In this document: piece after piece, positions 1 to 10,132 of the stretch
How the letters are laid out: the number at the start of each line of letters is the position of its first letter
How positions within the stretch are numbered: position 1 is the first letter of the stretch
DNA from: Planctomycetota bacterium
GTDB lineage: Bacteria > Planctomycetota > Phycisphaerae > WQYP01
Direction: 5' to 3'
DNA length: 38,172 nt
NCBI GenBank assembly: GCA_021852275.1
Contig: JAJZNX010000196.1
Span: forward strand, 1 to 38,172
Program-made: the position numbers and the translations under genes
The notes under the pieces: model-generated
What the model saw: only the letters and a program-made list of their open reading frames with translations
Databases searched by the model: none
What the model was told of the DNA's origin: nothing

Positions 1-1
1 A

Positions 2-268
2 CCAGGGCATTTTCGGGAAGGCCAAGCCGCACCGCCGACCGGACCGGCCACCAAAAGTACGCTCTTTACGCTGTTGCTGTGTGTACTGCTTGGCTACCTT
101 GGGGTGCACCGATTTTACGCCGGCAGGTTTCTCAGCGGTGCGATCATGTTGGTGCTGACGCTGACACTTTATGGTGCGTTTATCACGGTGCTGTGGTGGC
201 TTGTGGACTTGCTTATGATTGTAACAGGGCAGTTCCACGACGGCTGCGGCAACAAAATGCGCTGGTAA
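2..268 (+). CDS. TM2-domain membrane protein (5' truncated by window edge)
   Basis: Frame is open from base 2; LGYLGVHRFYAGRFLSGAIMLV...WWLVDLLMI matches the TM2 pattern. Confidence 0.75.
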   Translation, partial: PGHFREGQAAPPTGPATKSTLFTLLLCVLLGYLGVHRFYAGRFLSGAIMLVLTLTLYGAFITVLWWLVDLLMIVTGQFHDGCGNKMRW

Positions 269-285
269 TGCGGGCTATTGGCCAA

Positions 286-358
<73 letters not shown>

Positions 359-664
359 AGGGTTACCTAAGACCGTAGTGCAAGTGCCGTTGCCAAGCGT
401 CAAAGATGCTTGCGTCACCTGTGCATGGGCAGTTTGTAGCCGGAGTGGGCGTTAGATGCAACCATGCGGCGGTTATAGCTTTCCGGCAGGCTTGTGATAA
501 TTCCGGTCTTGGATTACAAAATAGGCTGCACAGGCGGTCGATTCGGGGTTGCCAAGCCTATTGCTTGCCCAGGTGCAAGTGTGGATGTCCAGGCAACCGC
601 GGAAGATACTCTGAGGATTGGGCTTCAGGGTTGCCAGCGGCGACGGCTGCCACGGAGCGTTTAG

Positions 665-1300
665 ATGTCAGAATCGCTGTCATCTTCGGGTCTATCCTGT
701 AATGTACTGGTGTTGAACCGGCTATACATGCCCATTCGCGTAACCAGCGCAAGGCGGGCGTTTGCCATGCTCATCAAAGAGATGGCGGAAGTTATTTCGG
801 TGGAAAATAACTGCTACCTTGCCTACAGCATTGAAGGTTGGCTGGAAATTTCCTTGCTCAAGGCTCAATACGAACGCGAGTCTCATGATTTTGTACGCAC
901 CGTAAGGTATGAAATTGCGGTACCCCGAATTATTCGTCTGCTCGGCTATGACCGGCTGCCCAAGCAGGATGTTAAACTTACGCGGCGCAACATCTATGCA
1001 CGGGATAATTCGCTGTGCCAATACTGCGGCAAAAAATTTACCACCAATGAACTATCATTGGATCACGTGATACCCAGATCGCGGGGCGGCAAGACTACGT
1101 GGGAAAATCTGGTGTGCGCGTGCGTATATTGCAATGCGAAAAAGGGCGGGCGTACGCCGGCGCAAGCCTCGATGCACTTAAGCCGCACGCCACAAAAGCC
1201 GAAGCGCAACCCGGTTATTAACATTCGGTTGGGGTCCGACAAATATTCTTCCTGGAAGCATTTTCTGGACCACGCCTATTGGAATGTGGAACTGAAATAG
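665..1300 (+). CDS. HNH endonuclease
   Basis: CQYCGKKF...LSLDHVIPRSRGGKTTWENLVCACVYCNAKKGGRTP: HNH core with paired CxxC motifs. Confidence 0.9.
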   Translation: MSESLSSSGLSCNVLVLNRLYMPIRVTSARRAFAMLIKEMAEVISVENNCYLAYSIEGWLEISLLKAQYERESHDFVRTVRYEIAVPRIIRLLGYDRLPKQDVKLTRRNIYARDNSLCQYCGKKFTTNELSLDHVIPRSRGGKTTWENLVCACVYCNAKKGGRTPAQASMHLSRTPQKPKRNPVINIRLGSDKYSSWKHFLDHAYWNVELK

Positions 1301-1397
1301 ACTTAAGCTAAAGTTTAAGGCCGGTATGATACCCGCCAGTGCGGTTGTGCAACGCGGATCAAGGCCAGGTTCGCCGATGATCGAATGACTGGAAAAG

Positions 1398-2249
1398 ATG
1401 GACTTGAAGCTTCTTGCCGAGTCAGAGGATGGTGGTTACCAACCCATTGCAGGCAACCGCAGCTGCGGATTGTACTGCAATGATTGTCGGATTGTTCTGC
1501 AGAACTCCAGACCCTGCAGCGTCGATTTTATTTATATTGATCCACCTTATTATACCAAGCGCAAGTTCCATGGCCGGGGGCGGCAGGAAGTAACTCGGCC
1601 CGGGGCTTTGCACTTTGACGACCGCTGGAAGGGCGGGCATGTTGCCTATTTGGAATTTCTAGAGCAGCGGGTGCGACTGATGCATGGTGTGCTTCGATCG
1701 GAGGGGGTACTGCTGGTGCATCTGGATTGGCATATCGTACATTATGTGAAGGTAATGTTGGATCAGATTTTTGGTATTGACAGGCTGATCAACGAGTTGA
1801 TCTGGCATTACCAGACCGGCGGAGCTTCCAGGCGGCACTTTTCGCGTAAGCACGATACTATTTTAGTGTATGGGCGGGGCGATACTTATTATTTTAACGC
1901 TTCTGTTGTGGCTGCGCCGCGCAGCTCCAAGGCTCTGCACCGAGCCAGATGGTCAAAAGGGGCCCGGATATCGAGGCAGCATACGCACAAAAATCCTGAT
2001 GATGTGATTACCATACCGGCGCTGAACCCGATGGCGGGAGAACGTACAGGATTTCCGACACAAAAGCCGCTGGCGTTGCTGGAGCTTTTGATTTCAGCTT
2101 TTTGCCCGCCGGAAGGAGTGGTTGCAGATTATTTTTGCGGATCGGGCACGACTCTGACGGCAGCCAGGCGGCTGGGACGATTCTATACCGGCTGCGATAT
2201 ATCCGCAGCGGCGGTGCGGATGGTCCGTAAAAGGTTACGCGAAAATTAA
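1398..2249 (+). CDS. Site-specific DNA methyltransferase, N6-adenine/N4-cytosine, beta-type motif order
   Basis: Motif IV (IDPPYYTKRKF) precedes FPTQKPLALLELLI and motif I (DYFCGSGTT). Confidence 0.9.
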   Translation: MDLKLLAESEDGGYQPIAGNRSCGLYCNDCRIVLQNSRPCSVDFIYIDPPYYTKRKFHGRGRQEVTRPGALHFDDRWKGGHVAYLEFLEQRVRLMHGVLRSEGVLLVHLDWHIVHYVKVMLDQIFGIDRLINELIWHYQTGGASRRHFSRKHDTILVYGRGDTYYFNASVVAAPRSSKALHRARWSKGARISRQHTHKNPDDVITIPALNPMAGERTGFPTQKPLALLELLISAFCPPEGVVADYFCGSGTTLTAARRLGRFYTGCDISAAAVRMVRKRLREN

Positions 2250-2279
2250 AGAGCAGCAGCCGGCCGGGAATGAGTGGTG

Positions 2280-2795
2280 TCAAGGCTGGCGCCTGGCCCC
2301 AAACCGTTTGGTGGGCTGAATTCGGCGGGTCAGCTTGCGCCGGGCAGGCGGGTGGTGGGAACCGTTTGGCGGGCAAAGCATGGCGCTGCGGTAGTTGTCG
2401 CGGCTATCTAAAAGATCCGCGACTGTGGCATTTTTGAGCGCCGTTTCAACACCGGCAATGGCATCATCAAGCCTGCGATGGAGCGGACAAATATCCTGTC
2501 CGTGCCAGGCTAAAGCCAGAGGACATGATTCAATGCGGCGAATGGGATCAATCACCTGAATGACATCGTAAAGACTAAGATCATGTGGATCCCGATTCAG
2601 TACAGAGCCACCATGGAGGCCACGGCGAGATTTTACCAGATTGGCGCGGCTTAATATCTGGACAATTTTAGCCAGATAACCTGCGGGTACGAGTGTAGCC
2701 TCGGCAATTTGAGAGTTGGTAGCCGGCTGATTGCCGCGAGCAGCCAGGAAGACAATCACGCGGAGCGCATATTCACTCGTTTGGCCAAAAAGCAT
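2280..2795 (-). CDS. Rrf2-family transcriptional regulator
   Basis: MLFGQTSEYALRVIVFLA...IAEATLVPAGYLAKIVQILSRANLVKSRRGLHGG is a typical Rrf2 winged helix. Confidence 0.88.
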   Translation of the reverse strand: MLFGQTSEYALRVIVFLAARGNQPATNSQIAEATLVPAGYLAKIVQILSRANLVKSRRGLHGGSVLNRDPHDLSLYDVIQVIDPIRRIESCPLALAWHGQDICPLHRRLDDAIAGVETALKNATVADLLDSRDNYRSAMLCPPNGSHHPPARRKLTRRIQPTKRFGARRQP

Positions 2796-2953
2796 AGGAA
2801 TTCCTTAATTTTAAAAAGCACACCTTGCTATCCGCATATCCAATAACTAGGATTGTAAGGGCGAAGGCGGCTGGACGCCACCTGTTTGAGGAGATGCACG
2901 GGCGGCGCAGTGAAATTGTTGCTACACGCTGTCGGACATAAAGAGGTTGATCC

Positions 2954-4333
2954 ATGAATACGCTGTGGCTTTCCCGCGTGCAGTTTGGTCTGACCATTTC
3001 TTTTCATTACTTATTTCCACCTTTAAGTATCGGATTGGGTGTGATGATGGTGACCATGGAGGCGATGTATCTTAAAACCCGCAATAAGGTTTATGAGAGC
3101 ATGGCTCGATTCTGGACCAAAATTTTTGCGCTCACGTTCGGCCTGGGAGTGGCCACTGGCATTGTGATGGAATTTGAGTTTGGTACCAACTGGGCGAATT
3201 ATTCCCGATTTGTAGGAGATGTATTTGGGGCCCCGCTGGCTTCGGAAGGAATTTTTGCGTTTTTTCTGGAATCGGGGTTCCTGGCCATTTTGCTGTTTGG
3301 CTGGGATCGGGTGGGGCCAAAGACGCACTTTTTCTCCACCATCATGGTGGCTTTCGGTTCCATTTTCAGTGCGTTGTGGATTAATGTTGCCAATTCCTGG
3401 ATGCAGACACCCGCCGGATTTCACCTGGTGCTGCACAATGGGGTACTGCGGGCACAAATCACAAACTTTTGGCAGGTAGTGTTTAATCCGTCCACGATGG
3501 ATCGGCTGGTGCATGTGCTGCTGGGGGCACTGCTGTCCGGGGCATTTCTGGTTCTGAGCGTAGGGGCGTATTATGTACTTAAACGTCGCCACGAGGATTT
3601 TGGCCGACGTTGCGTCAAAATGGCCTTGATCTTGGCGGTTGTTGGAGCGGTAGCGCAACTGGTATCAGGCGATTTTAACGCCAAGATGGTGGGAAAATAT
3701 CAACCGGCAAAACTGGCCGCATTTGAAGGACATTTTCCTGCGGACGCTCCGGCAGGCATGAGTCCTTTCGGCTGGGTGGACAGCAAAACTCAGACGGTAT
3801 ACGGCCCCAGGATACCGGGCATGCTCAGTTGGCTGATGTACTACAACACCAAAGCACCGGTTATCGGCCTGGATCATTTTCCTCCGGCGCTGCGGCCACC
3901 CGTGAATCCGGTATTTCAATCGTATCATGCGATGGTGGCCATTGGAATGGCTCTTATTCTGATCAGCCTGCTGGGCATTTTTTACTGGTGGCGGGGAACG
4001 CTGTTTCAAAAACGCTGGCTGCTGTGGATATTTGTAGTTTCCGTGGTTGGGCCGGAACTGGCCAATGAATTGGGCTGGTTTTCCGCAGAGGTGGGACGGC
4101 AACCCTGGATCGTATATGGCATTATGAAGACTTCGCAGGCGGTATCGCCGGATGTAGCTGCCGGAGAAGTACTTGCGTCCATCATTATGTTTGGGATTAT
4201 GTACGTGTTATTGGGATCGCTGTTCATATTTTTGATGAACCGCAAGATTCAGCAGGGGCCGGAAGAAGCAGCGGCCGTGCAGCCGCCGATACCTCCGCAT
4301 GTTGTTGAGGGGCACGGTCGGTTGAATGCGTAA
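2954..4333 (+). CDS. cydA: Cytochrome bd ubiquinol oxidase subunit I
   Basis: [43 protein letters not shown]; multi-pass protein followed by cydB. Confidence 0.95.
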   Translation: MNTLWLSRVQFGLTISFHYLFPPLSIGLGVMMVTMEAMYLKTRNKVYESMARFWTKIFALTFGLGVATGIVMEFEFGTNWANYSRFVGDVFGAPLASEGIFAFFLESGFLAILLFGWDRVGPKTHFFSTIMVAFGSIFSALWINVANSWMQTPAGFHLVLHNGVLRAQITNFWQVVFNPSTMDRLVHVLLGALLSGAFLVLSVGAYYVLKRRHEDFGRRCVKMALILAVVGAVAQLVSGDFNAKMVGKYQPAKLAAFEGHFPADAPAGMSPFGWVDSKTQTVYGPRIPGMLSWLMYYNTKAPVIGLDHFPPALRPPVNPVFQSYHAMVAIGMALILISLLGIFYWWRGTLFQKRWLLWIFVVSVVGPELANELGWFSAEVGRQPWIVYGIMKTSQAVSPDVAAGEVLASIIMFGIMYVLLGSLFIFLMNRKIQQGPEEAAAVQPPIPPHVVEGHGRLNA

Positions 4334-4375
4334 CACGGCTGGTGGGGCTGGCAACAAAGTTAAGGTATCAGTATT

Positions 4376-5398
4376 ATGCATCATGAATTGAATGTAGTCT
4401 GGTTTGTGCTTCTGGGCATTTTATTCGCCGGTTACGCCATTCTCGATGGTTTCGATTTTGGCGTAGGCATGTTGCACCTGCTGGTGAAGGATGATGCCGA
4501 GCGACGTTTGCTGCTGAACTCCATCGGTCCGGTATGGGACGGCAATGAAGTATGGCTGGTAACTGGTGGAGGGGCCATGTTTGCGGCATTTCCAAATGTC
4601 TACGCCAGCCTGTTTTCAGGCTTTTATCCAGTGTTCATGCTGCTGTTGCTGGCTTTGATTTTTCGCGGGGTATCCATTGAGTTTCGGTCCAGGGAACCGA
4701 TGCGCTGGTGGCGCAATTTATGGGACACCAATTTCTTTATCGGCAGTATTTTGGCGGCACTGCTCCTGGGGGCTTTCGCCGGCAATATGGCATACGGTGT
4801 CGCATTAAATTCCCACGGGAACTATATTGGAGGATTCTGGGCGCTGTTGAACCCATACGCGCTGCTCGTGGGCATCACGACAGTGGCACTGTTTATGATG
4901 CACGGCTCGATTTATCTGGTTATGAAGACAGAAGGGGATTTGCACGACCGCCTGCGCGGTTGGGTGAATAATTCGATCATCTTCTTCATTATCTGCTATG
5001 CCACGACCACCATGGCCACATTGTTGTACGACCGGCATCTTACCAGTGAAATACGCAAACATCCGGTGTTTTTTATCGTGGCTATTTTGAATATGCTGGC
5101 AATTGCCAATATCCCGCGAGAGATATTTCACAAGCGAGATTTTCGGGCATTTTTATCCAGTTGCTTTTCAATTGTGGCACTCTTGTCACTTCTGGCCATC
5201 GGCTTGTTTCCCAATATCGTGTACGCCCGCAATAATCCGGCCAACAGCCTGACTATTTACAACGCATCGTCATCGCCCTATACGCTCAAAATTATGTGCA
5301 TCATCGCGCTGATTGGCATGCCCATTGTGCTGGCCTATACCACTTACGTGTATTGGTTATTTCGCGGTAAGGTGCGAATGGATGGGCATAGTTATTAA
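4376..5398 (+). CDS. cydB: Cytochrome bd ubiquinol oxidase subunit II
   Basis: LNVVWFVLLGILFAGYAILDGFDFGVGMLHLL...IGPVWDGNEVWLVTGGGAMFAAFP. Confidence 0.95.
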   Translation: MHHELNVVWFVLLGILFAGYAILDGFDFGVGMLHLLVKDDAERRLLLNSIGPVWDGNEVWLVTGGGAMFAAFPNVYASLFSGFYPVFMLLLLALIFRGVSIEFRSREPMRWWRNLWDTNFFIGSILAALLLGAFAGNMAYGVALNSHGNYIGGFWALLNPYALLVGITTVALFMMHGSIYLVMKTEGDLHDRLRGWVNNSIIFFIICYATTTMATLLYDRHLTSEIRKHPVFFIVAILNMLAIANIPREIFHKRDFRAFLSSCFSIVALLSLLAIGLFPNIVYARNNPANSLTIYNASSSPYTLKIMCIIALIGMPIVLAYTTYVYWLFRGKVRMDGHSY

Positions 5399-5490
5399 TG
5401 ATCTGATCATTCTCTGCGCAATAACTCAGCATAAGTAAAGTTTTGGTCTTAGGGGCTGTCAACAACTACCGGAGTCATTGCATCCCTAAT

Positions 5491-5521
5491 TTGACTCTGC
5501 CAGCCTGTTGCGACCTATACT
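5491..5521 (+). promoter_or_regulatory. Possible sigma70-type promoter upstream of the first HtrA gene
   Basis: TTGACT - 19 nt - TATACT; long spacer, sequence-only. Confidence 0.3.
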
Positions 5522-5537
5522 TTAAGCAGTAAGCAGG

Positions 5538-6644
5538 TTGGAACCAGTACCGGTCTCAGCCGTGCTTTTCGGATTGTGGCTGAAATGGCAACAGGAAAGG
5601 CGTTTTGTGATAAGACCAGTAAGTCAATGTAATAAACAGGAGCAGCCGGACGGCGGTGAATCCGTTGAAACGGCAGATCGGAAATTCGCCGCTACCGATG
5701 ACGATCCGATGGATGCCTATTCTCAGGCGGTAACGCGAGCGGTTGAGACAGTTGGGCCAAGCGTGGTGAAACTTGAAGTAACCTACGGTGAACAGATCAA
5801 TGGCGATGGCCGCGCGGGGCGCGGCAGCGGGTCAGGATTCGCCTTGACACCGGATGGTTTTATTCTAACCAACAGCCATGTGGTGCATGGGGCCGAATCG
5901 CTGCGGGTTTTGACCGCGGATGGCCAGAATGTATCGGCCCGTTTGATCGGTGATGATCCGCATACCGATCTGGCGGTGATTCGTGTGGAAGCCGACGATC
6001 TGCCCACAGCCGAACTCGGCGATTCTTCCCGGCTGAAAGTGGGCCAACTGGCCATTGCGATCGGCAGTCCGCTGGGCTTTGGAGGCACGGTAACCGCTGG
6101 TGTGGTCAGCGCGTTGGGGCGATCCTTTCGAGCAGTGTCCGGCCGGCTCATTGAAAATGTGATTCAAACTGACGCTGCGCTGAACCCCGGTAATTCCGGC
6201 GGCCCCCTGGTGTCGGGGAGAGGTGCGATAATCGGTGTAAATACCGCCGTTCTTTTGCCCGGCCAGGGACTATGCTTTGCCATTTCCTCCAACACCGCCC
6301 GGTATGTGGCATCGCATCTGATACGTGACGGCAGGGTGATACGAAGTTATATTGGCGTGACAGGGCGAAATGCGCCTATTCCGCGGCGGCTGGCACGCTT
6401 TTATAAGCTGCCGGTTGAAACTGGTGTTTTGGTGGCGACGGTGGAAGAAGCCAGTCCGGCGGATCAGGCCGGTTTGATACCATCGGATGTTATCATAGCC
6501 ATGGCCGGGCGAACTATCGCCGCGATTGATGATCTTCATCGCGTACTCACGGAGGACTTAATCTCGCGGCCTACGGGGATGGTGATCTTGCGCAGTTATG
6601 AGAGGGTGGATCTGCTTATTGAGCCGACAGCCATGCGGGAATAA
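5538..6644 (+). CDS. HtrA/DegP-like trypsin-fold serine protease with one PDZ domain (start uncertain; TTG 5538 or ATG 5709)
   Basis: Catalytic motifs TNSHVVHG, DPHTDLAVIRV, LNPGNSGGPLV; C-terminal PDZ ASPADQAGLIPSDVIIAMAG. Confidence 0.9.
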   Translation: MEPVPVSAVLFGLWLKWQQERRFVIRPVSQCNKQEQPDGGESVETADRKFAATDDDPMDAYSQAVTRAVETVGPSVVKLEVTYGEQINGDGRAGRGSGSGFALTPDGFILTNSHVVHGAESLRVLTADGQNVSARLIGDDPHTDLAVIRVEADDLPTAELGDSSRLKVGQLAIAIGSPLGFGGTVTAGVVSALGRSFRAVSGRLIENVIQTDAALNPGNSGGPLVSGRGAIIGVNTAVLLPGQGLCFAISSNTARYVASHLIRDGRVIRSYIGVTGRNAPIPRRLARFYKLPVETGVLVATVEEASPADQAGLIPSDVIIAMAGRTIAAIDDLHRVLTEDLISRPTGMVILRSYERVDLLIEPTAMRE

Positions 6645-6674
6645 GTGCATCGCACGCCGGGCAAAGCCGCATAA

Positions 6675-6841
6675 GGGGCCGTGCAGAAATAAATTCATAT
6701 TTTATGGCGCAGGAGTTTTAGCCGCCGGCGAGGCGCAAGCGACATGCATACCCTGGCAATGGGTCTGTAAGGAGCGAAGAGCGATGCCCCGCGGCCAAAA
6801 AGAACCAGCCAGAATGTGTGAAGTTATTTCTGCGCGGCCCC
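6675..6841. mobile_element. Candidate MITE-like non-coding element with imperfect terminal inverted repeats
   Basis: GGGGCCGTGCAGAAATAAATTCATAT at the left end against the inverted GGGGCCGCGCAGAAATAACTTCACAC at the right end; TAA flanks both sides (6672-6674, 6842-6844). Confidence 0.5.
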
Positions 6842-6921
6842 TAACCCCCGCCACTGGCCTTTTTCGGATCCTTGCGGTATTTATTGTCGGGGCCGCGTGG
6901 GCCGTTATTTGGAGTGCAAAC

Positions 6922-8256
6922 GTGAAAAAAGTCATGGTTCTGTCAGTTGTGCTGCTGCTGACGGCAATGTTTTCCTGGGCCGCGGGTCGCCAGGCATGGA
7001 ATCCGAGACCCAACACGGTTAATCTGCGCGACACGCTGATTGTGCAAGTGGTCAAACGACGAGGCCCTGCGGTAGTCAGCATTACGGCAAAACGGTTGGT
7101 AAGGCAGCGGGTAAATCCATTTCCCAACAATTTTTTCTGGCGGCAGTTTAATGTGGGGCCGGTGGTGCAGGTGCCGGCTGATTTTCTTGGCAGCGGATTT
7201 ATTATCCAACATGATGGCTACGTGATTACCAACAACCATGTGGTGGATCAGGCCCAGGAAATTCATGTTACGCTGGCGAACGGAAAAAGGCTTTCCGCAC
7301 ATGTCGTCGGCAGTGATCCGAGAGCGGATCTTGCCGTTTTAAAAATCGACGGTAAAGGCCCATTTCCCACCATTCCCCTGGGGTTGTCGTCCAATTTAAT
7401 GATCGGTGAACCGACCATTGCGATCGGCAACCCGTTTGGCTATTCGCAAAGTGTGAGTTCAGGCATTGTGTCGGCTATTCATCGGCAAATCATGGAACCC
7501 AATAATCCCAAGCCGCTGACCAATCTCATTCAGACGGACGCGGCGATTAATCCGGGCAATTCCGGCGGTCCATTACTTAATATCTATGGTCAGGTCATCG
7601 GCATCAATACCGCTATTCGCGGGAATGCTCAAAATATCGGCTTTGCCATTGGAGTGGACCGCCTTTCAACCTTGATTCCGCGTTTGATGAATCCGGCTAC
7701 GGTGAACAAAATTGATATACCTGTGCACCTGGCAGCCATCCGTACCATGACCGGCCCGGATGACATGCATCAAAAAATAGTGGTGGCGGGAACGCCAGGT
7801 CCTGCAGTGCAAAGCATTGACAACTACCGCACACCCACACTGATGGATGCTTATGCGGCCCTGCTGAAAGTAACGCTGGCACAAAAGGATGTAACCGTAA
7901 AATTCCGCAATGGCATGGTGCGTGAATATCGCGTCAAGCCAGCGCCTCCGCCGGCGGTGGTACTCGCCTCGGAAAAGATATTAGGAATGGGGCTGGATCA
8001 GGTAACACCGGCACTGGCTAAAACATATCATCTGGTCGCCCAAAGCGGCCTGTTGGTTACACAAATCAATCCAGGCTCGGTGGCGGCGAAAGCTGGAATA
8101 AAGCCGGGTGACGTAGTCGTGCAGATCGGCCCATATCGCGTGCGAACCTTAAACGACTTGGCTGCTCTGCTGCCGTATATGCCCAAAGCTAAAGTGGTAC
8201 GCATTGTGGTGGTGCGTAAAGGTAGATTCGGCGTCGGCTACCTGCGATTTCCATAA
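6922..8256 (+). CDS. Secreted HtrA/DegP-like serine protease with C-terminal PDZ (GTG start proposed)
   Basis: TNNHVVDQ, DPRADLAVLKI, INPGNSGGPLL triad; PDZ PGSVAAKAGIKPGDVVVQIG; start VKKVMVLSVVLLLTAMFSWAAG resembles a signal peptide with GGAG 8 nt upstream. Confidence 0.88.
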   Translation: MKKVMVLSVVLLLTAMFSWAAGRQAWNPRPNTVNLRDTLIVQVVKRRGPAVVSITAKRLVRQRVNPFPNNFFWRQFNVGPVVQVPADFLGSGFIIQHDGYVITNNHVVDQAQEIHVTLANGKRLSAHVVGSDPRADLAVLKIDGKGPFPTIPLGLSSNLMIGEPTIAIGNPFGYSQSVSSGIVSAIHRQIMEPNNPKPLTNLIQTDAAINPGNSGGPLLNIYGQVIGINTAIRGNAQNIGFAIGVDRLSTLIPRLMNPATVNKIDIPVHLAAIRTMTGPDDMHQKIVVAGTPGPAVQSIDNYRTPTLMDAYAALLKVTLAQKDVTVKFRNGMVREYRVKPAPPPAVVLASEKILGMGLDQVTPALAKTYHLVAQSGLLVTQINPGSVAAKAGIKPGDVVVQIGPYRVRTLNDLAALLPYMPKAKVVRIVVVRKGRFGVGYLRFP

Positions 8257-8321
8257 GCGCAGCGCCGCCGCCCCGGGAAGTGCGTGGGCAGAGTAGCCTG
8301 CATTTATTTTGTTCGCCTGGC

Positions 8322-8354
8322 GAAAAAACATGCCTGGCAATGGGCTGTTTTTTC
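8322..8354 (+). terminator. Rho-independent terminator after the second HtrA gene
   Basis: GAAAAAACA-tGCCtggcaatgGGC-TGTTTTTTC hairpin with T-run. Confidence 0.6.
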
Positions 8355-8418
8355 TGCTTGCCGGTTTTTGTCTGAGCGTGCGGCTGTGCCCTAAGGGAGT
8401 GCAGTCCGACCTTGCTAA

Positions 8419-8451
8419 AAGGGGCGGCAAGCTATCAACTTGTCGCCCCTT
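8419..8451 (-). terminator. Rho-independent terminator for the minus-strand coiled-coil gene
   Basis: Minus strand AAGGGGCGACAAG-ttgatag-CTTGCCGCCCCTTTT: 13-bp stem with one G-U, then T-tract. Confidence 0.7.
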
Positions 8452-8475
8452 GCAGGTCTTCATCGTAACATCAGG

Positions 8476-9888
8476 TTACCGGTGCAGCAGTGGAGGATTG
8501 TAATAACCTATCATGGCGAGAAACCGATTGGCATTCAGGATCGGTACCGACAATCTTTGGGCCTCCGCCGAAAGTCGATTGTATGTACTTTGCTCCGCCT
8601 GCCGGGCGGCAATTAAGGCCTGATTTTGTGGGAGTGCCGCGGCGGCACCGCTCAGCGATGGGGATGCGGGTTCCGCACCAAGCACGAGAAAATCGGTCTG
8701 GCTGGTAAGGTGATGGTCGATTACCCCACCCCATTTTTTGATCAAGCGAACGATTTCCAGACGACCTTGGGCGGTGGCAACATCGTTGCCATTGACTGCA
8801 AAATCACCGTAGACATAAAAATGAAATTCTCGGCCCTTTTTCTGGAAAACCGGATTGCCTATCAGGTCGCCGGTGAAAATGGACTCTCCGGTGTGGACAT
8901 GGTTGATGCGGCAAAGCGACGCGAAACGGCCCACATGCGTGACCACAATGGAACCTTTTCCGCCCCCTGAAATGCCGGAACCAACTCCCAACTGGGGATT
9001 ATAGACGGCAAATGTCAGACCAACCGGCACCTTTTGAAACTGGCCCAGGTCGATATATACCTGATTTTCGCCAGGACCAATGCCGATGATCTTTCCCTGG
9101 GCCTGAGAAAGTATGGCCCCTGCTCCTTCGGATGGAGCCTTGAATCCAGCCAATTGCTTGCGCAAATCGGAAACGACCAGATTGAGAGAGGCGAGATTCT
9201 GCTGCAACTGCTGGTTTTTTACCACTTGAGTTTCCAGATCCCGGACTGATTTTTGTTGTCCAGCGGTTATTTGCTTTTGGAAAACCGTAGCCTGCGCAGC
9301 CAGATTCCCGTTGGCCGCCGCCAACTGGGTTCTCAATTTAGCTATTTCGTCGTGGGCGGACTTGAGCTTCTGGGAAATAGTTTCAATATTATCATTGAAG
9401 GTAGTTTGTGCCGTAGCAAAGGATGTCCGTTGCACCTTCATGCGGCTTTGCAGATGTTGGATGCGAGTCTGCTGGCTTTGCACTTTGGCAGCCAGGTCTG
9501 TTACCGCCGCGACCAGCGATTTACCCGAAAGATGAGCCTGATGCAACGCGGTTGCCGCCGGCCCCGAAATCGAAGTGAGTTGCCGAATCGGCTGTTTGGA
9601 AACATGGCCGATCATCTGGCTTTCCAGCGAATCAATGCCGGAGAGCAACATCCCAACGACGGAATGGTTTTCGTTGGCGTTGGCGAGCATGGTTTGAATC
9701 ATGGGGCTTTGCATTTCTGAAGGCAAAATCACCTGATTAAGCTTGCGCGAATCCGTGACGACGGTGCGCTGGGCTTTTCCCACATGCAGATATAAAAGAA
9801 CTGCAACCGTGGTTGATAACACCCAAAGAACTACAAAGATAATCAGTGCCCAAGGGGGCGTGGACCGAGCGGTGCGAACTACTGCCAT
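8476..9888 (-). CDS. Membrane-anchored coiled-coil protein of unknown function
   Basis: One N-terminal TM (WALIIFVVLWVLSTTVAVLLYL) then long coiled coil rich in Q/L/K/A; conserved-looking C-terminal domain. Confidence 0.75.
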   Translation of the reverse strand: MAVVRTARSTPPWALIIFVVLWVLSTTVAVLLYLHVGKAQRTVVTDSRKLNQVILPSEMQSPMIQTMLANANENHSVVGMLLSGIDSLESQMIGHVSKQPIRQLTSISGPAATALHQAHLSGKSLVAAVTDLAAKVQSQQTRIQHLQSRMKVQRTSFATAQTTFNDNIETISQKLKSAHDEIAKLRTQLAAANGNLAAQATVFQKQITAGQQKSVRDLETQVVKNQQLQQNLASLNLVVSDLRKQLAGFKAPSEGAGAILSQAQGKIIGIGPGENQVYIDLGQFQKVPVGLTFAVYNPQLGVGSGISGGGKGSIVVTHVGRFASLCRINHVHTGESIFTGDLIGNPVFQKKGREFHFYVYGDFAVNGNDVATAQGRLEIVRLIKKWGGVIDHHLTSQTDFLVLGAEPASPSLSGAAAALPQNQALIAARQAEQSTYNRLSAEAQRLSVPILNANRFLAMIGYYNPPLLHR

Positions 9889-10132
9889 GGCATTATGCCT
9901 CCGTCAAGAAGGTTTCAAGCGTCGCCACCGGGGTCCACACCCACGGCTGCAGCGGTCCGCCTGTGAACCTCTACAACTATAGAATATCGCCTGCTTTGCC
10001 TGCCGGGTCAAGGGAAAACTTTCCGTAACTGCCGATGGAGCCAACCTCGGGAGGCCCCTGGGCACCCCGCATGTGGCCCACCCAGATAGTTTATCATGAC
10101 AAATTGGTTTGTTTTGAGCCATCGCACCCACT

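Noticed and set aside
8334-8344. CTGGCAATGGG shared with the MITE interior (6753-6763)
   Set aside because: At 8334 it is the loop of a terminator hairpin; the 11-bp match is likely coincidence and no TIRs are present there.
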